From a virus, in the IMG/VR virus record IMGVR_UViG_3300025151_000163, positions 1 through 32,587 of that record: a stretch of 32,587 nucleotides of DNA, one strand, 5' to 3'. Numbering within the stretch: position 1 is the stretch's first letter; each line of letters starts with the position of its first letter. The notes under the pieces were generated by a model, which saw only the letters and a program-made list of their open reading frames with translations, did not search any database and was not told the DNA's origin. A program made the position numbers and the translations under genes. This document shows positions 1 through 7,800 of this stretch, piece after piece.

Positions 1-68
1 GTGGTCAATGGTTTCTTTTTCTTTGCTTCAGATAACAACTCAGAGATATCAGAATATGAAAAAGACAT
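1..68 (-). CDS. gp17: Probable terminase large subunit gp17, N-terminal fragment (runs off the left edge)
   Basis: An ATG at 68 on the minus strand opens a frame of 22 complete codons with no stop before the window edge. The product begins MSFSYSDISELLSEAKKKKP. In T4-like phages the gene after gp16 is the large terminase, the ATPase/nuclease motor that pumps DNA into the prohead, and in marine relatives one or two small frames lie between them, as here. The fragment is too short to contain the Walker or nuclease motifs, so the call rests on gene order and on the clean start after an ACTAAATA element. It could be another small open frame. Confidence 0.6.
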   Translation of the reverse strand, partial: MSFSYSDISELLSEAKKKKPLT

Positions 69-81
69 GCTTAGTATAAGC
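69..81 (-). other. Small inverted repeat touching the putative gp17 start codon
   Basis: GCTTA and TAAGC form a five-base stem around a three-base loop and end directly against the ATG at 68. A weak hairpin here could affect initiation, but a stem this short may be chance. No good Shine-Dalgarno sequence lies between it and the ATG. Confidence 0.25.
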
Positions 82-94
82 AACTACCTGTCTA

Positions 95-394
95 TTATTT
101 AGTTAGATTTCTTGCTTCTTCTTCTTTCTTACCGATAGGTGGTGCTTTCTTAGGAGCAGCACCATTTTTAGCAGGAGAGAGTCCGAACGCAGCTAACGAT
201 CCAGAAAAGACCGAGGCTATAAATGTGGGATCGAAATCTAAAATCTTTTGCCCATTAGGCAAACGCACATAAGAGAATGTAAGAAGGGAGGCGGACCAAA
301 TAAGGACCACAACTTTCACCAAATTACCAAGAACTTCACTCTTGTCTTCATCTTCATCCTTCTCTTCTACTTTTGACTTTGTATCTTCAGTCAT
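95..394 (-). CDS. Small membrane protein, holin-like topology
   Basis: This 99-residue protein has a very acidic N-terminus (about residues 2-20), a hydrophobic segment at 21-43 that should span the membrane, a second shorter hydrophobic stretch at 55-73 and a Lys/Ala/Pro-rich basic tail. Two membrane helices with charged ends and small size resemble phage holins, which open the inner membrane for the endolysin. That is a topology argument only, since no holin family signature is recognised. It lies between the small and large terminase genes, starts 20 bases after the upstream stop, and has a GATAAATA late-promoter match just before it. No endolysin gene is adjacent. The alternative is a conserved virion or membrane protein of unknown role. 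Confidence 0.75.
   Translation of the reverse strand: MTEDTKSKVEEKDEDEDKSEVLGNLVKVVVLIWSASLLTFSYVRLPNGQKILDFDPTFIASVFSGSLAAFGLSPAKNGAAPKKAPPIGKKEEEARNLTK
96..103 (-). promoter_or_regulatory. Possible late promoter (ACTAAATA) before gp17
   Basis: The minus strand reads ACTAAATA, one mismatch from the T4/cyanophage late -10 consensus NATAAATA. It ends 27 bases before the gp17 ATG, the same spacing range as the other candidates in this window. It overlaps the last codons and stop of the upstream 99-residue gene. Function is inferred from motif and position only. Confidence 0.35.
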
Positions 395-414
395 AACCTA
401 GAAGTAAGGCGAAA

Positions 415-633
415 CTATTTATCGACAGACTCGTTTTCGGAGAAGTTATATTCCATCAACATAGCAAAGTATCTTTCTTTCATTGCCAGTAACCATTCTT
501 GTTCTTCTGGTGGTCTTGCAGGAGAACCTGGCCAGGTTTGAATGGCATACAAAAGGTGACTGTACATGGCACGAACTTCGTCAATGCCTATATTGACGCT
601 GCAATACCAGTCGTCTTCGTAGAGATCCTTCAT
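415..633 (-). CDS. Conserved-looking small hypothetical protein between gp16 and gp17
   Basis: A 72-residue product rich in aromatic residues (W, Y, F) and methionine, predicted soluble and probably helical, with an acidic C-terminus. Its ATG overlaps the gp16 stop as ATGA, so its translation is probably coupled to gp16. Marine T4-like phages commonly have a small frame at this position, so a role near packaging is possible, but no domain is recognised and no function is assigned. The reading frame is supported by the tight overlap and by the lack of any competing frame. Confidence 0.8.
   Translation of the reverse strand: MKDLYEDDWYCSVNIGIDEVRAMYSHLLYAIQTWPGSPARPPEEQEWLLAMKERYFAMLMEYNFSENESVDK
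416..423 (-). promoter_or_regulatory. Late promoter-like element GATAAATA
   Basis: The minus strand carries GATAAATA, a perfect match to NATAAATA. It overlaps the stop codon of the 72-residue gene and ends 21 bases before the ATG of the membrane protein, leaving room for a short leader. T4-type late promoters need only this -10 element plus gp55/gp33/gp45. Activity is inferred. Confidence 0.5.
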
Positions 634-1046
634 TTGTTTTTGTTCATTTCTTTGAGCATCTTTTGCAACTCAGCAGTACTACCAACGAACATAGCGTTAT
701 TTGTGACATTAGTCGGACCTTTTTGCTCCTCTTTAATGTCCTTCAGATCTTTTTGTAACTTGAGGAACTTGTCTGTTGTATCAGCAACACTTTTCAGCAA
801 CTGACCTGCCACTTCATACGCTCTGGGAGATTGTGTCTCCTCAGCAAGTTCCATAATACCATTGAGCGTTTCTTGCCCCTTCTCGATAAGAGAGTACAAG
901 TTTGCCCTAGTATACTCATAATCTTTCTCTACATCTTCCTTTGTTAAGCGATCAGGTTTTTCTTTCTCTTTCTTAACAGGAGTTACATCTACCGTTTCAC
1001 TGGTAGTGTTCAATGCGTCATCGATTTTACTGAAATCTTGACTCAT
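630..1046 (-). CDS. gp16: Terminase small subunit gp16
   Basis: A 138-residue, highly charged, mostly helical protein. After a Lys/Glu-rich segment (about 25-40) come predicted helices around 40-110, including YEYTRANLYSLIEKGQETLN and SPRAYEVAGQLLKSV, a pattern characteristic of gp16 of T4-like cyanophages; T4 gp16 has 164 residues. The small terminase recognises DNA and stimulates the gp17 motor during packaging. It follows gp15 in T4 order, overlaps it by four bases (ATGA) and overlaps the next gene in the same way. It has the clearest ribosome binding site in the left part of the window. The identification rests on sequence pattern plus synteny. Confidence 0.88.
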   Translation of the reverse strand: MSQDFSKIDDALNTTSETVDVTPVKKEKEKPDRLTKEDVEKDYEYTRANLYSLIEKGQETLNGIMELAEETQSPRAYEVAGQLLKSVADTTDKFLKLQKDLKDIKEEQKGPTNVTNNAMFVGSTAELQKMLKEMNKNK

Positions 1047-1843
1047 ACATCCTCCTGTCTAGTCGGACTATAGACCTTACCATCATCAAACATGGTAGTG
1101 GTCTCGCTGAATCCAAAGTCGTCATCAGGTTCTGCTGTGATCGGATCGGGAACAGCAGTATATCTCATCTCACGCTTCGCAGTCTGCTTATCAGTATTCG
1201 AGTAGTAATCAACCTGAACCTTACGGATAAGACCGTCAGTGCTATCTGCGATAGGACCAAACAGATATGTCTTTACACTAAAGTTTAGAGTATATGTGAG
1301 AACCCTTCTAGTAGAGAAGTCTCCTTCATACTCATCACTAAAAGAAATATTTTCCAACACGACTGGCATGTCTCTTTTTTCGCCAATCGAATCAATTAAA
1401 TCGACAGTAATGTTAAATGATGGTTGAAAGAATGGGAGAATCTGTTCAACAATTTGTAGAGCATCATCATTTAATTTTGTCATGATGTTGAGTTCAAACC
1501 CAACATTGTATGGAACAGGCAAGAATACTTTCTTTACCCGATCATTATCATCAATCGCCTTGAATGTTTTCGTTACCGAAGTCTTTCTTTGAGAGTCGTA
1601 GGTAATACTATTCATCTCAAAAGACATTCTTGGCAATGTGATTGCCGTTGTCTTATTCAATTCTTGCTGCTGTTGTAACTTAGCAAGAAACTTAGATCTG
1701 GGTCCATAGGCGAGAGGAACCTTCAGATCACTAATAGTTTTTCCAGATTTATCTTCCTTCTGAATATGAACTTCATTGAAGAGTGTTCCGAAAGCAATGA
1801 CTGTCTTTCGGAGAATCTCGTGATAAAAATAAGTGCCTAACAT
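1043..1843 (-). CDS. gp15: Tail completion / sheath stabiliser protein gp15
   Basis: The 266-residue length matches T4 gp15 (272). The N-terminus, with TYFYHEILRKTVIAFGTLFN followed by the VPLAYGPRSKFLAK segment around residues 43-56, is characteristic of gp15 in T4-like phages. In T4, gp15 forms the hexameric ring that caps the tail tube and sheath and docks on the neck. The gene follows gp14 with a TGATG junction (one shared base) and precedes gp16 with an ATGA overlap, the T4 order. No insertion or frameshift is seen, and unlike its neighbours it carries no GxGY repeats. It has kept essentially the T4 size. Confidence 0.92.
   Translation of the reverse strand: MLGTYFYHEILRKTVIAFGTLFNEVHIQKEDKSGKTISDLKVPLAYGPRSKFLAKLQQQQELNKTTAITLPRMSFEMNSITYDSQRKTSVTKTFKAIDDNDRVKKVFLPVPYNVGFELNIMTKLNDDALQIVEQILPFFQPSFNITVDLIDSIGEKRDMPVVLENISFSDEYEGDFSTRRVLTYTLNFSVKTYLFGPIADSTDGLIRKVQVDYYSNTDKQTAKREMRYTAVPDPITAEPDDDFGFSETTTMFDDGKVYSPTRQEDV
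1051..1056 (-). promoter_or_regulatory. Ribosome binding site of gp16
   Basis: AGGAGG on the minus strand lies four bases before the gp16 ATG, inside the gp15 coding region. It supports the start at 1046 and suggests that gp16 can be initiated independently as well as by coupling. Confidence 0.75.
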
Positions 1844-3273
1844 CAGAAGTTACCAAAGGGATTACGCTCAGTGAAATCAAGGATGCCATCCGCTTCAGTT
1901 TCAATTTCATCATTAAAGGTAAATGTACTCGTAGTATCAATTCCTGTATGAGAAAGAATCTGGTATCTAGCAGAAGATGCTGTCCCTGTAATAAATTCAC
2001 CTGGGAAGAACATACCACTATTTATTGAGATCTCTAACTTCCTGTCAGTTTCATTGAAGGACCTTACATATCCTTCGACCCCAGATTGAGATCCAATTAC
2101 CCTTTCGTTGAAGAAGTATGTGCCAACACCAAGAGATAATGGATCTCCAATTGTGATAGTTGGTGCTGCTTCATAACCAGAACCAGCATTTGTCAGGAAG
2201 ATTCTATCGATACTATCACCACTCAATCTAGCAACAGCAGTTGCTTGTACCTGACCTGCCTTGACACCGACTGTAGCACCTGTCGTGCCGATAGCAACAG
2301 CAGATGGATGTTGAATTGTAATAATTGGTGCAGACACATAATTAGTACCAGCATCAGTGATACGAATGGATGTGATACCACTGTTCGTTATGGATGCTGT
2401 GGCAGCAGCACCGACACCAGGACCACCAAAGGTAAATGCTGGAGACTCTGTATAAGCAAAACCAGGGTTCTGTAATACTACTTGATCAACAGAAAAGAGA
2501 CCTGATCGTTCCGTGGTGAATGCAAAGGCAGTCGCTCTGGACGAAGTAACACCAGCAGGAGATGCTTCGATAGAGACAGAGGGTGCGGAAGTATAACCAT
2601 ATCCATCGTCGTTTAGGAAGATTTGTTGTAATGCACCTTGGCTAGCAAAAGAATCAACAACCGCAAGTCCTGTAGAACCGATACCAGCAAGAATAACAGT
2701 GGTTGTCTCACCCTCCTCCATTACAGTCTCATCGATGAGAGCAACACCAGTATCAGTGTACTCATCCTCATAGCGGAACAGTTCGCACTGAAGTTCGTAG
2801 ATGTAGTTCTTACCGAGTTGATAGAACGGATTCTCAAACTCTACATGCTTAATCTCAAACAACCTCTCACCAAGAGGGAAGTAAATTAAATCACCCTCTT
2901 TAGGTCTTTCACCAAAGATAATTTCTGTACCTGCTGTTCTAGCATTGTGAGTGACTACGAAAGGAGCAATGAAGTCCTCATATCTTTCTCTAGATACAGT
3001 CAGTGTAATTTCATTCTGAAGGTTGATACCAAACTTGGACATGATATCACTGCCCTTAGCATATCCCTCAAAGTTATTCAGATATGCTTCTAAAATATAC
3101 GCATCATTGAACTTGGATGACTGTACTTCTCCTAGTACATCATCAGTCACGATCATCTTTCTAGGGATGTAATATACATCCAATCCGAACATCTTTAGGT
3201 GTTCGTCGATTAACTCCTGAATGAGGTTCTGCTCATTAGGAGATCCTTGGAGAAAGAAAGGATTTAACGCCAT
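1843..3273 (-). CDS. gp14: Neck protein gp14 enlarged by GxGY repeats
   Basis: A 476-residue protein against 256 for T4 gp14. The N-terminal part (about 1-175), with LIQELIDEHLKMFGLDVYYI, FGINLQNEITLTVSRERYED and the later GDLIYFPLGERLFEIKHVEF, is typical of gp14, the neck protein that with gp13 closes the filled head and joins the tail. Residues about 214-377 are four spaced repeats of the form xxIxLxxxGxGYxxxPxVxI, probably beta-rich. The C-terminal part (about 450-476, ending ERNPFGNF) looks like conserved gp14 sequence, so the repeats are an internal expansion. The start shares one base with the gp13 stop (TAATG). The repeat part may decorate the neck surface, which is inference. Confidence 0.9.
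   Translation of the reverse strand: MALNPFFLQGSPNEQNLIQELIDEHLKMFGLDVYYIPRKMIVTDDVLGEVQSSKFNDAYILEAYLNNFEGYAKGSDIMSKFGINLQNEITLTVSRERYEDFIAPFVVTHNARTAGTEIIFGERPKEGDLIYFPLGERLFEIKHVEFENPFYQLGKNYIYELQCELFRYEDEYTDTGVALIDETVMEEGETTTVILAGIGSTGLAVVDSFASQGALQQIFLNDDGYGYTSAPSVSIEASPAGVTSSRATAFAFTTERSGLFSVDQVVLQNPGFAYTESPAFTFGGPGVGAAATASITNSGITSIRITDAGTNYVSAPIITIQHPSAVAIGTTGATVGVKAGQVQATAVARLSGDSIDRIFLTNAGSGYEAAPTITIGDPLSLGVGTYFFNERVIGSQSGVEGYVRSFNETDRKLEISINSGMFFPGEFITGTASSARYQILSHTGIDTTSTFTFNDEIETEADGILDFTERNPFGNF
2019..2026 (-). promoter_or_regulatory. Intragenic AATAAATA in gp14
   Basis: A perfect NATAAATA match on the minus strand, about 175 bases before the gp15 start and within the gp14 reading frame. 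In AT-rich coding DNA such matches can be chance. It is listed because it would feed gp15-gp16. Confidence 0.2.
2143..2634 (-). repeat. Four GxGY repeats inside gp14
   Basis: Residues 214-237, 265-283, 301-322 and 355-377 share an I-x-L/V-x-x-x-G-x-G/x-Y-x-x-x-P-x-(V/I/F)-x-I/F pattern, for example GYGYTSAPSVSI, GTNYVSAPIITI and GSGYEAAPTITI, spaced about 40-55 residues apart. The spacers are rich in Ala, Thr and Gly. The second copy has degenerated to GFAY. Confidence 0.85.
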
Positions 3274-4832
3274 TATCCAATAAGGTCAAGGGGTGGGATT
3301 TCGTATGTGGAAAGCATCTTGTCTTCGATGCGTTGTAATTCCATTACAGCATCCTCATAGATTTGTCTGCCATTGAGTTCAACACCACCAGGGAGTTTGA
3401 CTCCTTGGAACTTGATAAGGTTTTGACCCCACTGCCTCTTTACAAGTGAAGTAAAATACTTCTTGAGGAAAGAATCATTGTAGACACCAGCATAGTTAGC
3501 AGGGTCCATGATTCTTTGGCAGTCAATAATTATGTAGGTGCCCGCAGAGATTGATCCCCAGTCAACATCAAGATATAGTCTATTGTTTCTCTTGTTATAT
3601 CTAATCTGCTTATTAGCAGTCAGTAAGAAATCAATGTCCTCAAGATATGTCTTGGTCATTGCATAACTCATGAGACCACTATATCCCAGGTTAAATGCAA
3701 CATCGTTCAGGAACAATTGATACTTATAACTGAACATGTTATTAGCAATGAAACTTGCATCAAACAGATACAGTTTCTCAACACCGATAATTGCATCGGG
3801 TAAATTTAAGAAGTTTGTATTCTCCTCAAAACTTTGAACCTCTCCACCCGCAGAGGTAGTCAGAGTTCCGTCTGTAGGGAATGCAGAAGTTGGTGCAGTG
3901 AAGTTGCTAGTGTATCTTTCTTTTGCGGTAATTCTTACATCATCATAAATCGCATCAGTGGATCTATTCTCACCAGCTCTTGCTCTGTAATTTAAGTATA
4001 GATATCTGCTACTATTATTTGGGATATCATTATCAATGATTTGGTTAGAAGATGTGCTAGTGCTCTCAGTTCCGTTGAAGAAAAAGTGAATACTACCATC
4101 AGATGCTCTTCTAGTTGCTGTAATATGGACCCAATTCTGAATAACTGATCCAGCAGAATAAGATCCTAAAACAGTACCATATGTAGAAGAATGAGTAGAA
4201 CTTTCCGAATTGAACCATCTGAAATTGATGACTCCACCTTGGTTATCTACCATAAGTCCAATTGTATCACTTGAGCTACCAGCCCAACCTTTTCCAAATA
4301 TGGCACCAGCAGCAGGACTAGTGTCGATATATACCCAAGTTTCAAAAGTCCACTCACCAGTGAAGTCATATGCAGCATTATGACCATAATAAAGATATTC
4401 GCCGCTACCAAACCTAGCAGATTTTCCAAACTTTACTGGAGATGCCACGATATCGACACCTGAACCAGTTGGAGTATTTCCTACAGGAGAGTAATCTGTA
4501 AGGTCAGAATCAAAGGTATGTCTGACAATTACATCATCCCAGTATGTATCCCCACTAATGGTAGTAGATCCTCCAGAGCCTGTACTAGAAGTAGTGATAC
4601 CCAGAGTGTTACCGCCGCCTCTTGCTCTGCCTCTTTTGATGTCATTCTCGGTAATCTTATACTTCAGAAGAACTCTTTCTACACCATCAAAATGGCGTTC
4701 TTGGAATAACTGCAAAGAGTCATCCAAAGCATCATCTACTTGCTCATCTGCTACATTAATCTCCAAGACAGGATACCCAAGTTGCCTGAGGGCATAATCC
4801 TTGAGTTCCTGTCTCGTTGTTGGCTTTGCCAT
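3273..4832 (-). CDS. gp13: Neck protein gp13 with an inserted LamG-like domain
   Basis: A 519-residue protein against 309 for T4 gp13. Residues 1-72 (MAKPTTRQELKDYALRQLGY, then FQERHFDGVERVLLKYKI) and 331-519 (YQLFLNDVAF, AMTKTYLEDIDFLL, KRQWGQNLIKFQGVKLPGGV, ending PPLDLIG) together make a complete, well-conserved gp13, which plugs the portal vertex with gp14 and accepts the tail. Between them a Gly/Ser/Thr linker (73-97) leads into a concanavalin/LamG-like domain (about 98-322). Without it the protein would be about 295 residues, the usual size. The frame is continuous, so this is a real in-frame insertion rather than two genes. It shares one base with the genes on each side (TGATG, TAATG). 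Confidence 0.92.
   Translation of the reverse strand: MAKPTTRQELKDYALRQLGYPVLEINVADEQVDDALDDSLQLFQERHFDGVERVLLKYKITENDIKRGRARGGGNTLGITTSSTGSGGSTTISGDTYWDDVIVRHTFDSDLTDYSPVGNTPTGSGVDIVASPVKFGKSARFGSGEYLYYGHNAAYDFTGEWTFETWVYIDTSPAAGAIFGKGWAGSSSDTIGLMVDNQGGVINFRWFNSESSTHSSTYGTVLGSYSAGSVIQNWVHITATRRASDGSIHFFFNGTESTSTSSNQIIDNDIPNNSSRYLYLNYRARAGENRSTDAIYDDVRITAKERYTSNFTAPTSAFPTDGTLTTSAGGEVQSFEENTNFLNLPDAIIGVEKLYLFDASFIANNMFSYKYQLFLNDVAFNLGYSGLMSYAMTKTYLEDIDFLLTANKQIRYNKRNNRLYLDVDWGSISAGTYIIIDCQRIMDPANYAGVYNDSFLKKYFTSLVKRQWGQNLIKFQGVKLPGGVELNGRQIYEDAVMELQRIEDKMLSTYEIPPLDLIG
3867..4541 (-). other. LamG-like domain inserted in gp13
   Basis: gp13 residues 98-322 show LamG/concanavalin-fold hallmarks: a FGKSARFGSGEYLYY strand pair, EWTFETWVYID, the WVHITATRRASDGSIHFFFNG segment, then IYDDVRITAKERYTSNFTAP. 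Known members of this fold bind sugars or act as structural beta-sandwiches. The same signature, ending in nearly the same YT(S/A)NFTAPT(S/A)A, occurs in the fibre protein next door. Confidence 0.85.
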
Positions 4833-7800
4833 CAGAATGTACCCCCGTCGATGCTGTCAGACCAGATTGGAATGTTGTTTTCGTCAGTTGTCAGAACATA
4901 GTTTGAAGTAGTCAGGAATCCAACTGTGCTGAGACCGCTGACTAATCTGCCATCTGCCTCAAAGTAAGCAACACCGTTAGGACCGCTATAACCAATACCA
5001 TTGATTCCGCTTTGATCAGATCTGTAGTAGATACCATCACGGAATGTACCGTAACCGATTACGCTCAGATCGTCTTGGACAGTTACCTGACCAGCAGCAG
5101 AGTCGAGAACAAGTTCACCGCTAAGGGTATTTATTTTCGTGGAGGAAGAACCAGCACCAATCGTAATGTTGGCAATGGTTGTTACGCCAGTAACTCTGAA
5201 GTTGTTGGTGGTAAGGATACCAGAGACATTGATGTTGATTGCTTCAACACCAGCAGAACTGGTAACGATTCCAGTAAGAACCGTTCCGTGATCAACAATC
5301 AGGGATGCATGAATCTCAGCATCAGTAGCAACATCTAATGTGCCAGTTTGCAGTTGACCAGATACACTAGAACCAGCAGAGATGGTCTCAAATCTCTTAC
5401 CGTTGTTGTAGAACAGAGTTACTTTACCATCAGCAGTAAAGTTAGCGAGAGTCTCGCCAGTGTACTTCTGAAGTTCTACCTGATTAGAACGGATTGCAAG
5501 GGTGCCTGTGCCAGCATCATCGATGTAAGAGTTGCTGCCATCATGATAGATCTGAAGATCGTTATCATCACCGAAGTTTGCCTTGACATTATCTTTATAA
5601 GTTGTAATGCCAGTGAATACCGCGTTGGTTACTGCAACACCAGTGATCTTGGCATCAAAGGCATCGAGTGCCTCTGTGTCAATTGTTACGATGGTAGCAG
5701 CAGTACCAACGATATCTGTTACTGCCAGACCAGTGATGTTGACATCCTTGGCATCCAGGGTCTCAATATCAACCGTGGTGATGGTTGAATATGTACCAAC
5801 CAGAGATGTTACAACACCAGTTACTGCCTTGAGATCCTCTACCGCAAGATTTGCTTCAAACTCAGAGTCACCAGTTACTGTCAGACCTGCACCAACGGTG
5901 AGGTTGGACATGAATGAACCGACACCAGTGATCTTGAGATCTTCCAGTAAGGTAGAACCAAGAACATCAACTCTTGCTCTAGGAGCAGCAGTTGCAATAC
6001 CCAGTAACTGACCGTTGGTGAGGCGCATACCCTCAACATTATCCGTATTAAAGCGGATAGTGCCGTCAGAACCAGAGTCATCGAGAGCAATAGATGTATC
6101 GCCCTTCTGGAAAGCATCGAGTTGGATGGTTGTCGCAGTCAGGATACCCAGGACATTGACATCACCAGTGATGTTGATATCACCAGCACCAGCAGGATCG
6201 ATATTGATATCACCAGAAGTGGATTCGATGTTGTTACCAGAGATCTGGATGTTACCGAATGTACCGCTGGTAGGTGTAACAGTGCTGCTGTCTGTACCAT
6301 CAGTAATGGTCAGAGAGGACAACGCCTGCAGACTGGTTACCTGTTGTGAGAACGATACAGTGCCAGATTCTTGATCGACGAAGAATGCATCACCAACTCT
6401 GAAGTCACCCTTCTGGTCAATACTGACGAAGGATACATCACCGTTATTCAGTTCAGTAACTTCATTTGCCTGAATTGCCAGGTTAGGATCGTTGGAGAAG
6501 TCTCCGCCAGCACCAACATGGTTGAAGTTGAGAGCAAACAGTCTCAGAGATACGCCATCGCCATCAGCAATGACACCCTTCTGACCATACTCAACAGCAC
6601 AACCAACGGAGCGCATGTCCGCACCGAACTGACTGTAGTCAGCAAGGATAACCTTGGTTGCAGTTCCGATACCGCCACCTGCTTGGGTAATGCGGATATC
6701 TTGATTACGAACTACATCGTCAGTGGTAGTTGATACGCCACTTGCACCATCGAAGGAAAGTAAGAGAACTGTGTCCTTGTCACCCGTGTGTGCAGCAGTC
6801 GGAGCAGTGAAGTTTGCAGTGTACTTAGCAACTCCTCTCTCGATTCTAAAGTCGTCAATCCAACCAGTGACATTTTGACTTGCGCCATCGAAGTCAGCAC
6901 CAATGACCAGACCCTTAGATGCACCGTAGTCAGTTGTATCAGAGGTCTTAATACCTCTCTGAGTACCGTCAACGAACAGTCTAGTGTTTGTACCCTCTCT
7001 AGCGAGTGCATAGTGCTTCCAGACGCCTGTAGCGATGCCTGCGCCAGAACCAGTGATAGCGGTGGTAGTACCAACCCGCATGTCAACTTCACCAGCTGCA
7101 CGGAAGGCAACGCTGATACCCTCAGCATCAGTTCCAGTGTCTCTTAAGTCGAAGAGAGTTGCACTGGTCAGACCAGTTGTATTTGCGTATGCCCAGAATT
7201 CAATCGTGAAGTCTGTATTAGTTCCAAAACCAAGATCACCGCTAGAAGGAACGCTGATAGAATCATTAGATCCATCAAGCTTCAGCGCAGCAGAACCAAA
7301 CTTCTTAACTGTGGTATCTAACTGAGCATTATCGTTGAAGGTGACTACCTTAGCAGTTCTTGCACGAAGAACTTCAAAACCAGTTTGCTTACCAGTTACA
7401 TCCAGATATGTTCCGTCGTAACCAGCAACAATAGCAGTTGCGAGACCAGTGGTTCCGTCAGTATCAAAGACGGTAATGGTGTTACCAACGCCAACTGTTG
7501 TAATACCAGTCAGTCTGAGTCTGGTCTCACCAGCAGAACTGATACCAAGAGAACCAGATGTACCCTTGATCGCTTCAGCAGCGAAGTAAGAGAAGCAGTT
7601 CAGGTACTCAGAACGAGCACCGTTGGTCATAATCAGACCTTTACTGTTCGGTACAATGAAAGTAACTTCATTGAACAGGAACCCTGCCTCAAGAGATCCT
7701 GCTGCTACCTCAGAACCATCGATGTATGCACCACCACCAGCGATGTAGGAGGAAGGTGCGGAGTCTGCTGAACCGTAACCATAGGGATCAGCAGTAGAAG

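Noticed and set aside
1773-2018. Minus-strand 81-codon frame across the gp14/gp15 junction
   Set aside because: It overlaps both well-recognised genes in another frame and its product has no sensible features.
3867-4541. LamG segment of gp13 as a separate inserted mobile gene or intron
   Set aside because: The frame is continuous, there is no start, stop, splice-type sequence or homing endonuclease, and the domain is a normal beta-sandwich; an in-frame domain insertion explains it.
5128-5135. AATAAATA inside the fibre gene as a promoter for gp13
   Set aside because: It lies about 300 bases before gp13 within coding sequence for a KIN-type stretch; position gives no support beyond a chance match.
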